Shown piece by piece: positions 1-7,236 of a DNA stretch of 64,000 nucleotides. The translations under genes and the position numbers were made by a program. This DNA comes from a bacterium. GTDB lineage: Bacteria; Bdellovibrionota_C; UBA2361; RFPC01. The notes below the pieces were generated by a model. That model was not told the DNA's origin and ran no database searches. It saw only the letters and a program-made list of their open reading frames with translations. How positions within the stretch are numbered: position 1 is the first letter of the stretch; each line of letters opens with the position of its first letter. The stretch spans positions 151,139 through 215,138 of the forward strand of contig JAUIIO010000003.1 of the NCBI GenBank assembly GCA_030431715.1, read 5' to 3'.

Positions 1-392
1 TCGACATCTGCGAGTACTCCATGAATTCTACTTTTTAAGGAAGAAAGTATTGCCATCTGATTGCTCACAAGAAGCCTAACTGCTGCATAAATGTCCCACT
101 TTGGGTGCTTATCTAAATCTTTGCTTGCACCTAAGCCCTGTACGTAGTCGGCAATTCTATAAGTGGCGAATGTGAAATATTTTCTTTTAGGATCAATCTG
201 ATAGTAGCTGATAAACTCTTCAAGTCGGTCAGGAGCTAATCTCCTCACAAGCTCAAGTGCTCTAGTATACCATTTTTGATATGCTATATTAAATTTTATT
301 GGGCTTTCCTGTTCCACGATCATTGGAAGGAGTTTATCTAAATAATTCACAAGCGCGTCGAGTGACTCTTCTAGTTCTTTTTTTGTATCCAT
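1..392 (-). CDS. Hypothetical protein, 5' part only (truncated by window edge)
   Basis: An open frame begins at an ATG at 392 on the minus strand and runs off the left edge, giving about 130 residues. The sequence is helical and soluble, with no signal peptide. The segment with KFNIAYQKWYTRAL, LAPDRLEEF, YYQIDPKRK and FATYRIADYVQGL resembles the N-terminal half of a family of hypothetical proteins often seen near plasmid or defence genes, whose C-terminal half I recall as HEPN/DUF4145-like. That resemblance is from memory and the C-terminal half is outside the window, so function is not assigned. No clear Shine-Dalgarno sequence is visible. The region is AT-rich compared with the island that starts at 1.3 kb. 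Confidence 0.6.
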   Translation of the reverse strand, partial: MDTKKELEESLDALVNYLDKLLPMIVEQESPIKFNIAYQKWYTRALELVRRLAPDRLEEFISYYQIDPKRKYFTFATYRIADYVQGLGASKDLDKHPKWDIYAAVRLLVSNQMAILSSLKSRIHGVLADV

Positions 393-534
393 TATTGATT
401 AGCGAAATAAGATGTAATTGATCTCAATAAGATTTTTCATAAATCAGTATATTATTACACGCCCATATCATTAAACCAACAAGAACAGTAAATTTCATTA
501 AACATTTCTAGAAGATGATCGCGGAGATCAACCC

Positions 535-999
535 TCACCACCCCCCAACATGATTATCAAAATACTCAAACCTCCCCCAAAACCGAACCTCCCCAAGCCC
601 AGATAACTCCGAAACCCCAGAAACATCCACCTCAAAACAAACCTCAGAAACACCAACATTCTCAACTCCCTTAACCCACTCCTCATCCTGCCCCGAAGCA
701 TATACTCGAGCTTCAGGAATCCCTTCAAGCAATACTATTAAGTCCTTAACAAACAGCCCATAAGTCTCATGCACCACATGAAGCTCATACTCACTATGAA
801 GTGCTGAAACTTCCCCCCGAGCCCAAACCGTAGCCCCATTAAGTTTAGAGGAAAGCCACTCAGCAACAGCCTGCGCGCGCCTGCCTTCCTGACCTCTTTC
901 GCATTGCATCTGTGAAAAGGCTTGCTGAAGCTCTTCTTGTGTAAACTCCTTCTGTCCCTGATTCTGCTTCTGTCCTACATTCTGGTCTAAATTCGCCAT
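535..999 (-). CDS. Hypothetical protein, 154 aa
   Basis: I chose the ATG at 999 because GGAGG lies six bases upstream (on the minus strand); an in-frame start at 1044 would add 15 residues without a ribosome site. The N-terminal 40 residues are Gln-rich and probably disordered. The rest alternates hydrophobic strands (YELHVVHE, LIVLLEGI, EVCFEVDVSGV) and ends NHVGGW. I do not recognise a family. It has no signal peptide or membrane segment and is probably a small cytoplasmic alpha/beta protein. It is transcribed away from the GC-rich island and has no operon partner other than the truncated gene downstream of it. Confidence 0.6.
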   Translation of the reverse strand: MANLDQNVGQKQNQGQKEFTQEELQQAFSQMQCERGQEGRRAQAVAEWLSSKLNGATVWARGEVSALHSEYELHVVHETYGLFVKDLIVLLEGIPEARVYASGQDEEWVKGVENVGVSEVCFEVDVSGVSELSGLGEVRFWGRFEYFDNHVGGW

Positions 1000-1170
1000 C
1001 TCATCCCTCCAAAAACATGCTATCCACACGTAAATACTACCCAATCCACCGCCTTAAGCAGCTAATGCAGTAATCACGTCGCAATATACTTGCCATTAGC
1101 ACGCAATTAGATAATACTTGCATGCAGCATGCATGTAAACATAATTGTTAGGGGTAGAAGAGCAAATTAG

Positions 1171-1215
1171 GTAGTCACCACCGTCCGCAATACTTGTGCG
1201 AAGGGTGGTGACTAC
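1171..1215. promoter_or_regulatory. Inverted repeat upstream of the GC-rich island
   Basis: GTAGTCACCACC at 1171-1182 and GGTGGTGACTAC at 1204-1215 form a perfect 12-bp inverted repeat with a 21-nt centre. It lies about 90 bp upstream of the first island gene. The size and symmetry fit an operator or a 5'-leader hairpin; which one cannot be told from sequence. Confidence 0.55.
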
Positions 1216-1302
1216 GAAAGTGTTCGTGTCACACCACGTCATACCTGACTTCTCAGTATGGCGCGGAATCAGTGACGAGAAGGTTATTCATGAGGTTAAG
1301 CA

Positions 1303-2577
1303 ATGTCTGAGCAATCTCAAAATCCAGAAAACGTTGGTAACAACGCTGGTGGTGACGAAGTGCAGGCAACTGCACCGACTACACCTGAGTGGACGACCTT
1401 TATTGCGCCCTTTGCCGAAGCGATCGGCAAGTCGGTGGATGAGGTGACGACGGCTCTTAAGACGAAAGTCGGCGAGCCCGGCGCGCAGGCGATCGAGCTG
1501 CTGGGGAGTGAGGAATACACTCCGCTGCAGATGATCGCCGAGGCGCTCGGAAGCGAAGTGCCGGAGGCGGTGCTCCGCATGGCGGTTGAGAAGAAGTTGC
1601 GCAAAGGTCCCGTGCAGGAACCTGCGGCGGCAGCTCAGCCGACGTTTGCGACGACGCCGTCTTTTGACGTGTTGCCGGCTGCGCCTGATGACGCGGCGTG
1701 GCTTAACATGCTCAAAACGGGCGGCGAGCTCAAGGTCAACGGCACCACGGTGATCTCGGCGATGCGCGCAGCGCTCGCCAGCCGTTCGGGGCTCTACGAC
1801 CTGCCGAGCACGCTTGCTGACTTGATGGAAACCCATGCCCAGTCGCTCGATGAGCCGGTGGGTGAGGAGTTCTTCAAGTTGCGCAAGCTGCTGACTCGGC
1901 GGAGCTACGCTGAGATCTTCGCTGCGCTTGAAGTTGATGGCTCGTTCGTTTCTGAGAAGCGAAAGAGCGTCTTCGTTAAGCGGCTGGATGAGGTCTTGTG
2001 GCCTGCACTGTTGTCGTTCCAAGGCCAGCTGATGGCCTGGCGCGATGCGTGGCAGGACGGCATGGCCAATCCGGCGGCGATGATGGGTGCCTTCGCGGCG
2101 ATGGCTGGTGGTGGCGGAATGCCTCCGGGCATGATGCAACCTCCGGCAACGGAAACGCTCCGCGACGCTGCGGAAAGCGTTAACAACGACATCAACAAAA
2201 CGTTTGCTGGTGTCGGAGTGCCGATCGCGATGGCGCTTGCGTACGATGCGCAGCGCATCAAGGAGGTGCTTGAGAATCCGACCCTGCCGTCGCAGGTGGG
2301 GGCGGCGAACCGCGACCAGATGCTCCGCATGCTCGATGTGAACGTGACACCTGATTACGTTCGGCTCGAGCGGAACGTGACGCGCTACGCGCTCGCGGTC
2401 ATGGAGTATCCGAACATCACCAGTGGACAAGAGGAGCTTGGCTACCTCACGTCGCTGACGATGCTCGGTTCGCAGATTCCGTGGGACCGGCTTGGTGTTC
2501 CCGGTCGGCGGCTTGATTCGGTGCGCGGGCGACGTGCCCGGCCGAAGTTTCACGCCGCTGACGAGGGCGATCGCTGA
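1303..2577 (+). CDS. Unknown Ala-rich protein, first gene of the VWA/pseudokinase/PurA-like island
   Basis: 424 residues starting at ATG 1303 with GAGG nine bases upstream. There is no signal peptide or membrane segment. The N-terminal 120 residues are Ala/Pro/Thr-rich. A helical region follows, with a central low-complexity stretch of Gly, Met and Pro around residues 260-285, then more helices; the tail is basic (RRGRRARPKF). I recognise no catalytic motif or P-loop. Base composition is clearly GC-richer than in most of the window and matches the two genes that follow, so it probably arrived with them. The same strand, short gaps and hairpins between genes support co-expression with the pseudokinase (2672), VWA protein (3839) and PurA homologue (5385). 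A scaffold or effector role is possible but not shown. Confidence 0.75.
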   Translation: MSEQSQNPENVGNNAGGDEVQATAPTTPEWTTFIAPFAEAIGKSVDEVTTALKTKVGEPGAQAIELLGSEEYTPLQMIAEALGSEVPEAVLRMAVEKKLRKGPVQEPAAAAQPTFATTPSFDVLPAAPDDAAWLNMLKTGGELKVNGTTVISAMRAALASRSGLYDLPSTLADLMETHAQSLDEPVGEEFFKLRKLLTRRSYAEIFAALEVDGSFVSEKRKSVFVKRLDEVLWPALLSFQGQLMAWRDAWQDGMANPAAMMGAFAAMAGGGGMPPGMMQPPATETLRDAAESVNNDINKTFAGVGVPIAMALAYDAQRIKEVLENPTLPSQVGAANRDQMLRMLDVNVTPDYVRLERNVTRYALAVMEYPNITSGQEELGYLTSLTMLGSQIPWDRLGVPGRRLDSVRGRRARPKFHAADEGDR

Positions 2578-2582
2578 GCCGT

Positions 2583-2641
2583 CTGGCCACACGGTGTGGT
2601 CAGTTCCGTAGCCGCAGCGGAAGATCTTTTCCGCTGCGGCT
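2583..2641 (+). other. Two tandem intercistronic palindromes
   Basis: 2583-2603 is a near-perfect palindrome (CTGGCCACAC / GTGTGGTCAG, one G-U pair). It is followed by a 13-bp perfect stem at 2610-2622 / 2629-2641 (AGCCGCAGCGGAA and its complement) with a 6-nt loop. There is no T-run after the second stem, so it is more likely an RNA-processing, stability or attenuation hairpin than a simple terminator. The next gene's ribosome site begins about 12 nt later. Confidence 0.65.
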
Positions 2642-2671
2642 CTAATCCTCAAGAAAGAGAGGTGTCCAGCC

Positions 2672-3796
2672 ATGGATGCAGATCTTAAAGATGTGTACTT
2701 GCGGATAACGCAAGCGCAGTTTCCTGAGGATGTGTTCGGTTACGAGAATATCATCTTGCCAGCGCCGACTCTCTTAGAGTTTCTCGCTGAGCGGTATGAT
2801 GGACTACGAACCGTAACGGATCCTCGGCAGTACTCAAACCCTGACGATATCGAAGCTGCTAGAGATGCTACTACTTTACTTGATCGTTTTTACGAGCAGG
2901 CAAAGCGGCGCATTGAAGAGTATGTGTACGGTATTCCCGGTTACGACCGGGTTGCTGCTCCTCGGGGCGGCAAAACGTTTCAGATCGGTGCTAGTGTGTT
3001 CTCTGTTGGACGAAAGCTCACGCAAGGTGACCATACAACGCTCTACGGGGCGTTTATGGAGCGCAAAATGGACTCCGTACGCGAAAGTGTGGGTGATGTT
3101 GTTGTGAAGATCGCAAAGTGCGATGAGCACAACGATCACGCCCGCAACGAAGCGCGGATTCTGTCTGCTCTTCACAAGCGTGAAGTTCCGCAGTGGAAGC
3201 ACTTGCCGTTTGTTCTAGGGAGTTTTCAGTCTGGTGGCCGGGTAGGAAGTGTTCAGCGACTTGTCGATGGATACACTCTTACGCAGGTACGTCAGCATGA
3301 TCGACACCGCAAGGGTGTTGATAGGAAGCACGTTGCCTGGATGATCGATCGGATAACAAGTTGTTTTGGCTATGTGCACTCTCAAGGGATCGTGCACGGA
3401 AACCTGACACCTGATCATCTGATGGTTCAGCCTCATAATCACAACGTTATCGTTTGCGGGTGGGGATCGGCAGTACAAGATCCGGCCCGAAGCGGTGAAC
3501 GTGTGAGAGAGGCAGCGGCAGTGTTTGCAGCTCCGGAGGTGACCCAAGGCGGTCAGATTGGTCCGTGGAGTGATGTGTACTCTATTGGAAAGACTTTAAT
3601 CTGGCTTCTGGGCGGCGATCCGGAAGAGAACTCTATCCCTGATCGGGTAGAAGAACCGGTGCAGGACTTCTTGCTCCGGTTGGTGGCGGAGTCTCCGACT
3701 TCGCGGCCTGATGATTGTTGGGAACTTTACGATGAGCAGTGTCACATTAAAGACAGTCTCTGGCCTAGAAAGTTCCTTCACTTCGACATGGGCTAA
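2672..3796 (+). CDS. Pseudokinase with J-domain-like N-terminus
   Basis: 374 residues, ATG at 2672 with GAGAGGTG upstream. Residues 1-95 are helical; the region around DPRQYSNPDDIEAARDA and FYEQAKRRIEEYVYG resembles helix III of a degenerate J-domain. Residues about 100-350 follow a protein-kinase fold: VVVKIAK (Lys146), Glu160 in NEARIL, then HGNLTPDHLMV where HRD should be (242-244 HGN, catalytic Asp replaced by Asn) and GWG at 263-265 in place of DFG/DWG. Loss of both catalytic and metal Asp suggests a pseudokinase. From memory, similar kinase-like proteins sit beside VWA proteins in actinobacterial and proteobacterial conflict-type clusters. It precedes the VWA gene by 42 bp. A sensing or scaffold role is inferred. 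Confidence 0.8.
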   Translation: MDADLKDVYLRITQAQFPEDVFGYENIILPAPTLLEFLAERYDGLRTVTDPRQYSNPDDIEAARDATTLLDRFYEQAKRRIEEYVYGIPGYDRVAAPRGGKTFQIGASVFSVGRKLTQGDHTTLYGAFMERKMDSVRESVGDVVVKIAKCDEHNDHARNEARILSALHKREVPQWKHLPFVLGSFQSGGRVGSVQRLVDGYTLTQVRQHDRHRKGVDRKHVAWMIDRITSCFGYVHSQGIVHGNLTPDHLMVQPHNHNVIVCGWGSAVQDPARSGERVREAAAVFAAPEVTQGGQIGPWSDVYSIGKTLIWLLGGDPEENSIPDRVEEPVQDFLLRLVAESPTSRPDDCWELYDEQCHIKDSLWPRKFLHFDMG

Positions 3797-3838
3797 CCGC
3801 CCAACATGTCATTCCTCAAACGTTGAAAGGGTACTACC

Positions 3839-5272
3839 ATGGGTGGTGGCTATTTCCATCAAGATGTTACGAGCGCACGTGAGGCGATCGGTACAACGCG
3901 TACCAGTCAGCGTGCGTTTGATTACAACCGTCGCGCGTCGCGCGGGGAAGTGCAGGGCGTTCACGCCGATCTGAACATTCTCGGCAAGGTCCGGGAGTGT
4001 CGTGATTCGGCGGAACACCCGGAGTCGACACCGATCGTGGTGGCGATGGACGTTACGAGTTCGCGCGGCTCTGATACGAAGCGTATCTATGAGCAGGTCC
4101 CGGCGATGCTGGGGTCGCTGCGTGTGACGGGTATCGTGCCAGACCCGCAGATCATGTGGGCCGCTGTTGGCGACGCCAACACCGACCGGGCTCCGATACA
4201 GGTCAGCCAGTTTGAAAGCGATCGTCGCATTGACGAACAGCTTCGGCAGATCTGGATGGAGGAAGGAGGTGGCGGCACCGGCGAGGAATCGTACGAGCTG
4301 CTGGCCTACTACCTCGCGAAGAAGACGGAGCTCGATATTCTCGGGCGCGGGAAGAAGGGCTTTCTCTTCTTCACAGGGGACGAGGCGCCGTATGCTACGG
4401 TGTCTAAGACCTTCGTGAAGAAGTACATCGGCGATGATCGCAAACGCGATCTGTCGACGAAGAAGGTCTTTACGGATCTGCAAAAGAAGTTTCACACCTT
4501 CTTGATGTTCCCCCGTTCGAGTATGGAAGATCGCAAGGCTGCGATCGACACCGAGATCCGTCAGCGTTTGGAGCGGCTTGGAGGCCGCTTCCAGGATGTC
4601 GATATCCGGGCATCTCTTATCTGGGACGACCGGAACGACCTCGATCTGCACTGCCTGACGCCGGATGGATATCACATCTTCTACGGCGCAAGGCGTGCAA
4701 ACTGTGGTGGTGAGCTGGACGTGGACCGGAATGTTAACGGCGAAGACCCGAAGCCGGTGGAGAATATCCGCTGGGCGAAGGGTGACGCCCGGTCCGGCAC
4801 GTACAGGTTCTGGGTGCGGAACTATCGCTACCACGAGCGTTCGCGAGATGGGGTGCCTTTCAAGGTGGAGATCGAGATTAACGGCGAGATCCAGACCTTT
4901 GAAGGGAAGACGCCTGCTGGTGTAACTGGTGGAGCGAGTGACCAGCAGGTCTACGAGTTTCACTACACGCCTGGCGCAAATGCGAAGAAGAGCGACGACC
5001 ACGCTGCGTACGAGGATGATGTCATCCTCGGCAAGTGGCAGAACTACATTCCGGAGGAGTACATCCTCCGGGTGCAGGATCCGCGCTCTTGTGTGGAGGT
5101 GATGCTCGGCGCTATGGCGCTTCAAGAGGGCAAGATGGATCTTGCGCAGTTTGAAGCGAGCATGACCGAGCGGCGTGTTGAGAAGCGTCGCCGTGAGGAT
5201 GTGTTGTCGGCGCTTGCTGACTTCGCAAGCCACGGCGTGTTTTCTGAAGTGGCGGCTGATGTCTTTGACTGA
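3839..5272 (+). CDS. VWA-domain protein with C-terminal DUF2135/YfaP-like domain
   Basis: 477 residues, ATG 3839 after GAAAGGG. The N-terminus (MGGGYF..., DYNRRAS) and the stretch RECRDSAEHPESTPIVVAMD recall a bacterial VWA family. The MIDAS signature DVTSS (Asp71, Thr73, Ser75) is present, followed by AAVGDAN and FFTGDEAPY, typical of this fold. Residues about 255-375 (WDDRNDLDLHC, TPDG, GGELDVDRN, ENIRW, SGTYRFWV) match the DUF2135/YfaP pattern of a beta-sandwich with conserved DLD. A helical C-terminus ends with EKRRREDVLSALADF. No signal peptide, so it is probably cytoplasmic. VWA domains with intact MIDAS bind protein partners through a divalent metal; the adjacent pseudokinase is the obvious candidate. 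A fused DUF2135 tail is unusual for this cluster as I remember it. Confidence 0.85.
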   Translation: MGGGYFHQDVTSAREAIGTTRTSQRAFDYNRRASRGEVQGVHADLNILGKVRECRDSAEHPESTPIVVAMDVTSSRGSDTKRIYEQVPAMLGSLRVTGIVPDPQIMWAAVGDANTDRAPIQVSQFESDRRIDEQLRQIWMEEGGGGTGEESYELLAYYLAKKTELDILGRGKKGFLFFTGDEAPYATVSKTFVKKYIGDDRKRDLSTKKVFTDLQKKFHTFLMFPRSSMEDRKAAIDTEIRQRLERLGGRFQDVDIRASLIWDDRNDLDLHCLTPDGYHIFYGARRANCGGELDVDRNVNGEDPKPVENIRWAKGDARSGTYRFWVRNYRYHERSRDGVPFKVEIEINGEIQTFEGKTPAGVTGGASDQQVYEFHYTPGANAKKSDDHAAYEDDVILGKWQNYIPEEYILRVQDPRSCVEVMLGAMALQEGKMDLAQFEASMTERRVEKRRREDVLSALADFASHGVFSEVAADVFD

Positions 5273-5323
5273 GTAAGTCTCGGCATCGGTGAAACTGTCC
5301 CGTAACTGTACCGTACTGTCCCA

Positions 5324-5353
5324 GGGCGAGGGGGAGCTATCTCCCCCTCGCCC
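5324..5353 (+). other. Perfect 13-bp hairpin between VWA and PurA-like genes
   Basis: GGGCGAGGGGGAG (5324-5336) and its exact complement (5341-5353) enclose a CTAT tetraloop. There is no T-run. It is preceded by three near-copies of ACTGTNCCGTA at 5294-5322. The downstream ribosome site starts about 20 nt later. It probably works as an mRNA stability, processing or attenuation element; very stable because it is GC-rich. Confidence 0.75.
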
Positions 5354-5384
5354 GGATTTAACGCTTGCGAAAGGAGAGAAGACC

Positions 5385-6710
5385 ATGAAGACGTATATCG
5401 TGGTCGGACTCGGCTACGGCGATGAGGGGAAAGGATCGTGGGTTGATCATCTGGTGAGAAAGCACGGCATTAAGTATGTCGTGCGCTTTAACGGCGGGGC
5501 GCAGGCTGCGCACCATGTTATGGCACCTGATGGAAGGCTCCATTCTTTCGCTCAGTTTGGATCAGGGACGCTTGTGCCTGGTACTTTTACGTGCCTCTCA
5601 CGATTTATGCTGGTTGAGCCCGAAGCGCTTCTCTCGGAAGCCGAGGCTCTGGCGAAAAAAAACGTATCTGATCCTTTGAGTCAACAGATCGTTAGTGAGA
5701 ACGCACCTGTCATTACACCCTTTAACAGATTGCTAAATAAGATTTCAGAGGTTGCCCGCGGTGCATCGCGGCACGGAAGTTGTGGCTACGGAATTGGTGC
5801 CACGCAACATGATGTAGAGACGCTCGGTAACGGTGCGCTCTATGTTCGAGATTTACGGTCTCTATCGGTAAGAAGAAAATTGGCTCTGCTCCATGAGAGA
5901 AAGGTTGAGCAGGCCAGAAGGTTCTTGACTGCCGAAAGTGTTCCGTTATTTGAGCAGTTGTGCGGCGTAAATATCTATTTCTACGCGCAGCTTTACCGCG
6001 ATTTTTACCGACGACTCCGTGTTGTCTCAGAAGAAGAATTTCGTGCGATTGTGAAGAACAACGATACGGTCTTTGAAGGGGCGCAAGGAGTGATGCTTGA
6101 CCAGTGCTACGGGACGTTCCCGCACTGCACACGGTCAAACACAACGTTCGAGAATGCGAATCAGCTTCTGGCTGAGGCGCAGTACATCGGATCCGTTGAT
6201 AGAGTCGGGCTGCTACGAGGTTACGGTACTCGCCACGGGGCGGGGCCATTTGTTACTGAAGATGCGAACCTTTCGGTCCCGGCCTGCCACAACCGTACGA
6301 ATACGTGGCAGGGGGATTTCAGGCACGGATGGTTTGATGCTGTTGCGGCGCGTTATGCGCTTGAGGTCACTGGTGGTGTCGATACGCTCGCTATCACCAA
6401 CCTCGATCGGATGCGCGACCTGCAAGAGATCAAAGTTGGGGTTGCTTATGAGAATGCTGATGAGCGGTACTTTAGTGCTGATCGGATGCGCGTTCTTGAC
6501 TGTGACTATCCAACGCTGGCTGATCGGACAGCTAAGATGGAGGAGATTGTGCCACGGTACATGACTACTCCAGGCTTTAAAGACGAAGGAGGTATGCAGC
6601 TGTATCTTGATACGCTGGGGGAGCTTCTTGGGTCTACGATTGATGCCTTTTCGTCCACTGTTGGTCACAAGAAAGGTTATCGGGCGGCTTCGGTTGCCTC
6701 GATGGTTTGA
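5385..6710 (+). CDS. Adenylosuccinate synthetase homologue with altered amino-acid-binding loop
   Basis: 441 residues from ATG 5385, chosen because AAGGAGAG lies just upstream; the frame stays open to 5289 but that part crosses the hairpin. PurA hallmarks: GDEGKG with catalytic Asp13, AAHHV in place of NAGHT, GYGIG in the IMP region, FEGAQG, SNTT, TRHGAGPF, and HGWFDAVAARYAL near the end. The usual TTGRRRRTGW loop, whose arginines hold aspartate in PurA, is replaced by TWQGDFRHGW (about 306-315), and the Lys of TKLD is Asn (TNLD). Known PurA couples IMP, GTP and aspartate; this protein probably keeps the GTP-dependent chemistry but uses another amino acid or nucleotide. Being last in the island rather than near purine genes supports a specialised role. 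A housekeeping PurA is less likely. Confidence 0.85.
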   Translation: MKTYIVVGLGYGDEGKGSWVDHLVRKHGIKYVVRFNGGAQAAHHVMAPDGRLHSFAQFGSGTLVPGTFTCLSRFMLVEPEALLSEAEALAKKNVSDPLSQQIVSENAPVITPFNRLLNKISEVARGASRHGSCGYGIGATQHDVETLGNGALYVRDLRSLSVRRKLALLHERKVEQARRFLTAESVPLFEQLCGVNIYFYAQLYRDFYRRLRVVSEEEFRAIVKNNDTVFEGAQGVMLDQCYGTFPHCTRSNTTFENANQLLAEAQYIGSVDRVGLLRGYGTRHGAGPFVTEDANLSVPACHNRTNTWQGDFRHGWFDAVAARYALEVTGGVDTLAITNLDRMRDLQEIKVGVAYENADERYFSADRMRVLDCDYPTLADRTAKMEEIVPRYMTTPGFKDEGGMQLYLDTLGELLGSTIDAFSSTVGHKKGYRAASVASMV

Positions 6711-6725
6711 CTCTCGATTACCACC

Positions 6726-6761
6726 AAGGTCCACATTGTGCGCAGTGTGGGCCTTTTTTTT
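6726..6761 (+). terminator. Rho-independent terminator of the GC-rich island
   Basis: AAGGTCCACA and TGTGGGCCTT pair as a 10-bp stem (one G-U) around a GC-rich loop and are followed by eight T. It begins 15 bp after the PurA-like stop codon. Confidence 0.9.
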
Positions 6762-6797
6762 GTGTGGTGGTGCCGGCGGCCTCAGGGGGGTGAGGCT

Positions 6798-6850
6798 GGG
6801 AGATTGCTTCGTCGTTCGGCATGAATGCCTCAGCTCCTCGCAATGACGGG
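6798..6850 (+). repeat. REP-like palindromic repeat
   Basis: One copy of the family GGAGATTGCTTCGTCG...CTCCTCGCAATGACGGG. The inner part (TCGGCATGAATGCCTCAG) is itself a short hairpin. Purely intergenic. Confidence 0.85.
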
Positions 6851-6921
6851 GTGAGGCAGGGGGAGTGATGTGGTGGTGCTGGCGGCCTCTTGGGGTTGTG
6901 CTGAGGCGGAGATTGATTGGG

Positions 6922-6999
6922 ATTAACCGCCAAAAACGCGGAAGACGCAAAAATTTAGGCGTAGAGTTTTGGCGATCTTTGGCGGTTTTGGCGGTTAAT
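6922..6999. repeat. Inverted repeat with ATTAACCGCC ends
   Basis: ATTAACCGCCAAAA at 6922 and TTTTGGCGGTTAAT ending at 6999 form a 14-bp perfect inverted repeat bracketing 50 bp of CGCNAAA-like motifs. A shorter relative with AACCGCAAAAACCGC lies at 34556-34590. It differs in sequence from the neighbouring REP copies. Confidence 0.7.
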
Positions 7000-7018
7000 A
7001 CTGTTGGTGGTTGGGCTT

Positions 7019-7070
7019 GGAGATTGCTTCGTCACTCGGCATGTATGCCTCGGCTCCTCGCAATGACGGG
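7019..7070 (+). repeat. REP-like palindromic repeat
   Basis: Second copy in the same gap, GGAGATTGCTTCGTCACTCGG...CTCCTCGCAATGACGGG, same orientation as the copy at 6798. Confidence 0.85.
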
Positions 7071-7100
7071 GGGAGGCCGGGGGAGTGGTGTGGTGAGGCT

Positions 7101-7150
7101 GGGAGATTGCTTTGTCGTTCGGGCTGTGACCTCAGCTTCTCGCAATGACG
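7101..7150 (+). repeat. REP-like palindromic repeat
   Basis: Third same-orientation copy, with variants TTTGTCG and CTTCTCGC. Together with the two copies before it and the inverted repeat at 6922, it fills the 500-bp gap between the island and the NAD-kinase-like gene. Confidence 0.85.
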
Positions 7151-7236
7151 GGGGGAGGTAGGGGGCGTGATGTGGTGGGGCTGTGTGATAGGGAGAAGCA
7201 TGAAAATCGCATGGATAATGCTTGCATGACGCACGC

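Noticed and set aside
1288..2673. Long minus-strand open frame (461 codons) opposite the first island gene
   Set aside because: It is an antisense shadow of a GC-rich gene; its protein is Arg/His-rich, and the plus-strand gene has a ribosome site and natural composition.
5289..5384. Upstream extension of the PurA-like gene
   Set aside because: It crosses the 13-bp hairpin, is not homologous to PurA, and a good ribosome site lies at 5371 before ATG 5385.
3809..5386. Long minus-strand open frame (525 codons) opposite the VWA gene
   Set aside because: Shadow of the VWA/DUF2135 gene, again Arg/His/Leu-rich with no domain.
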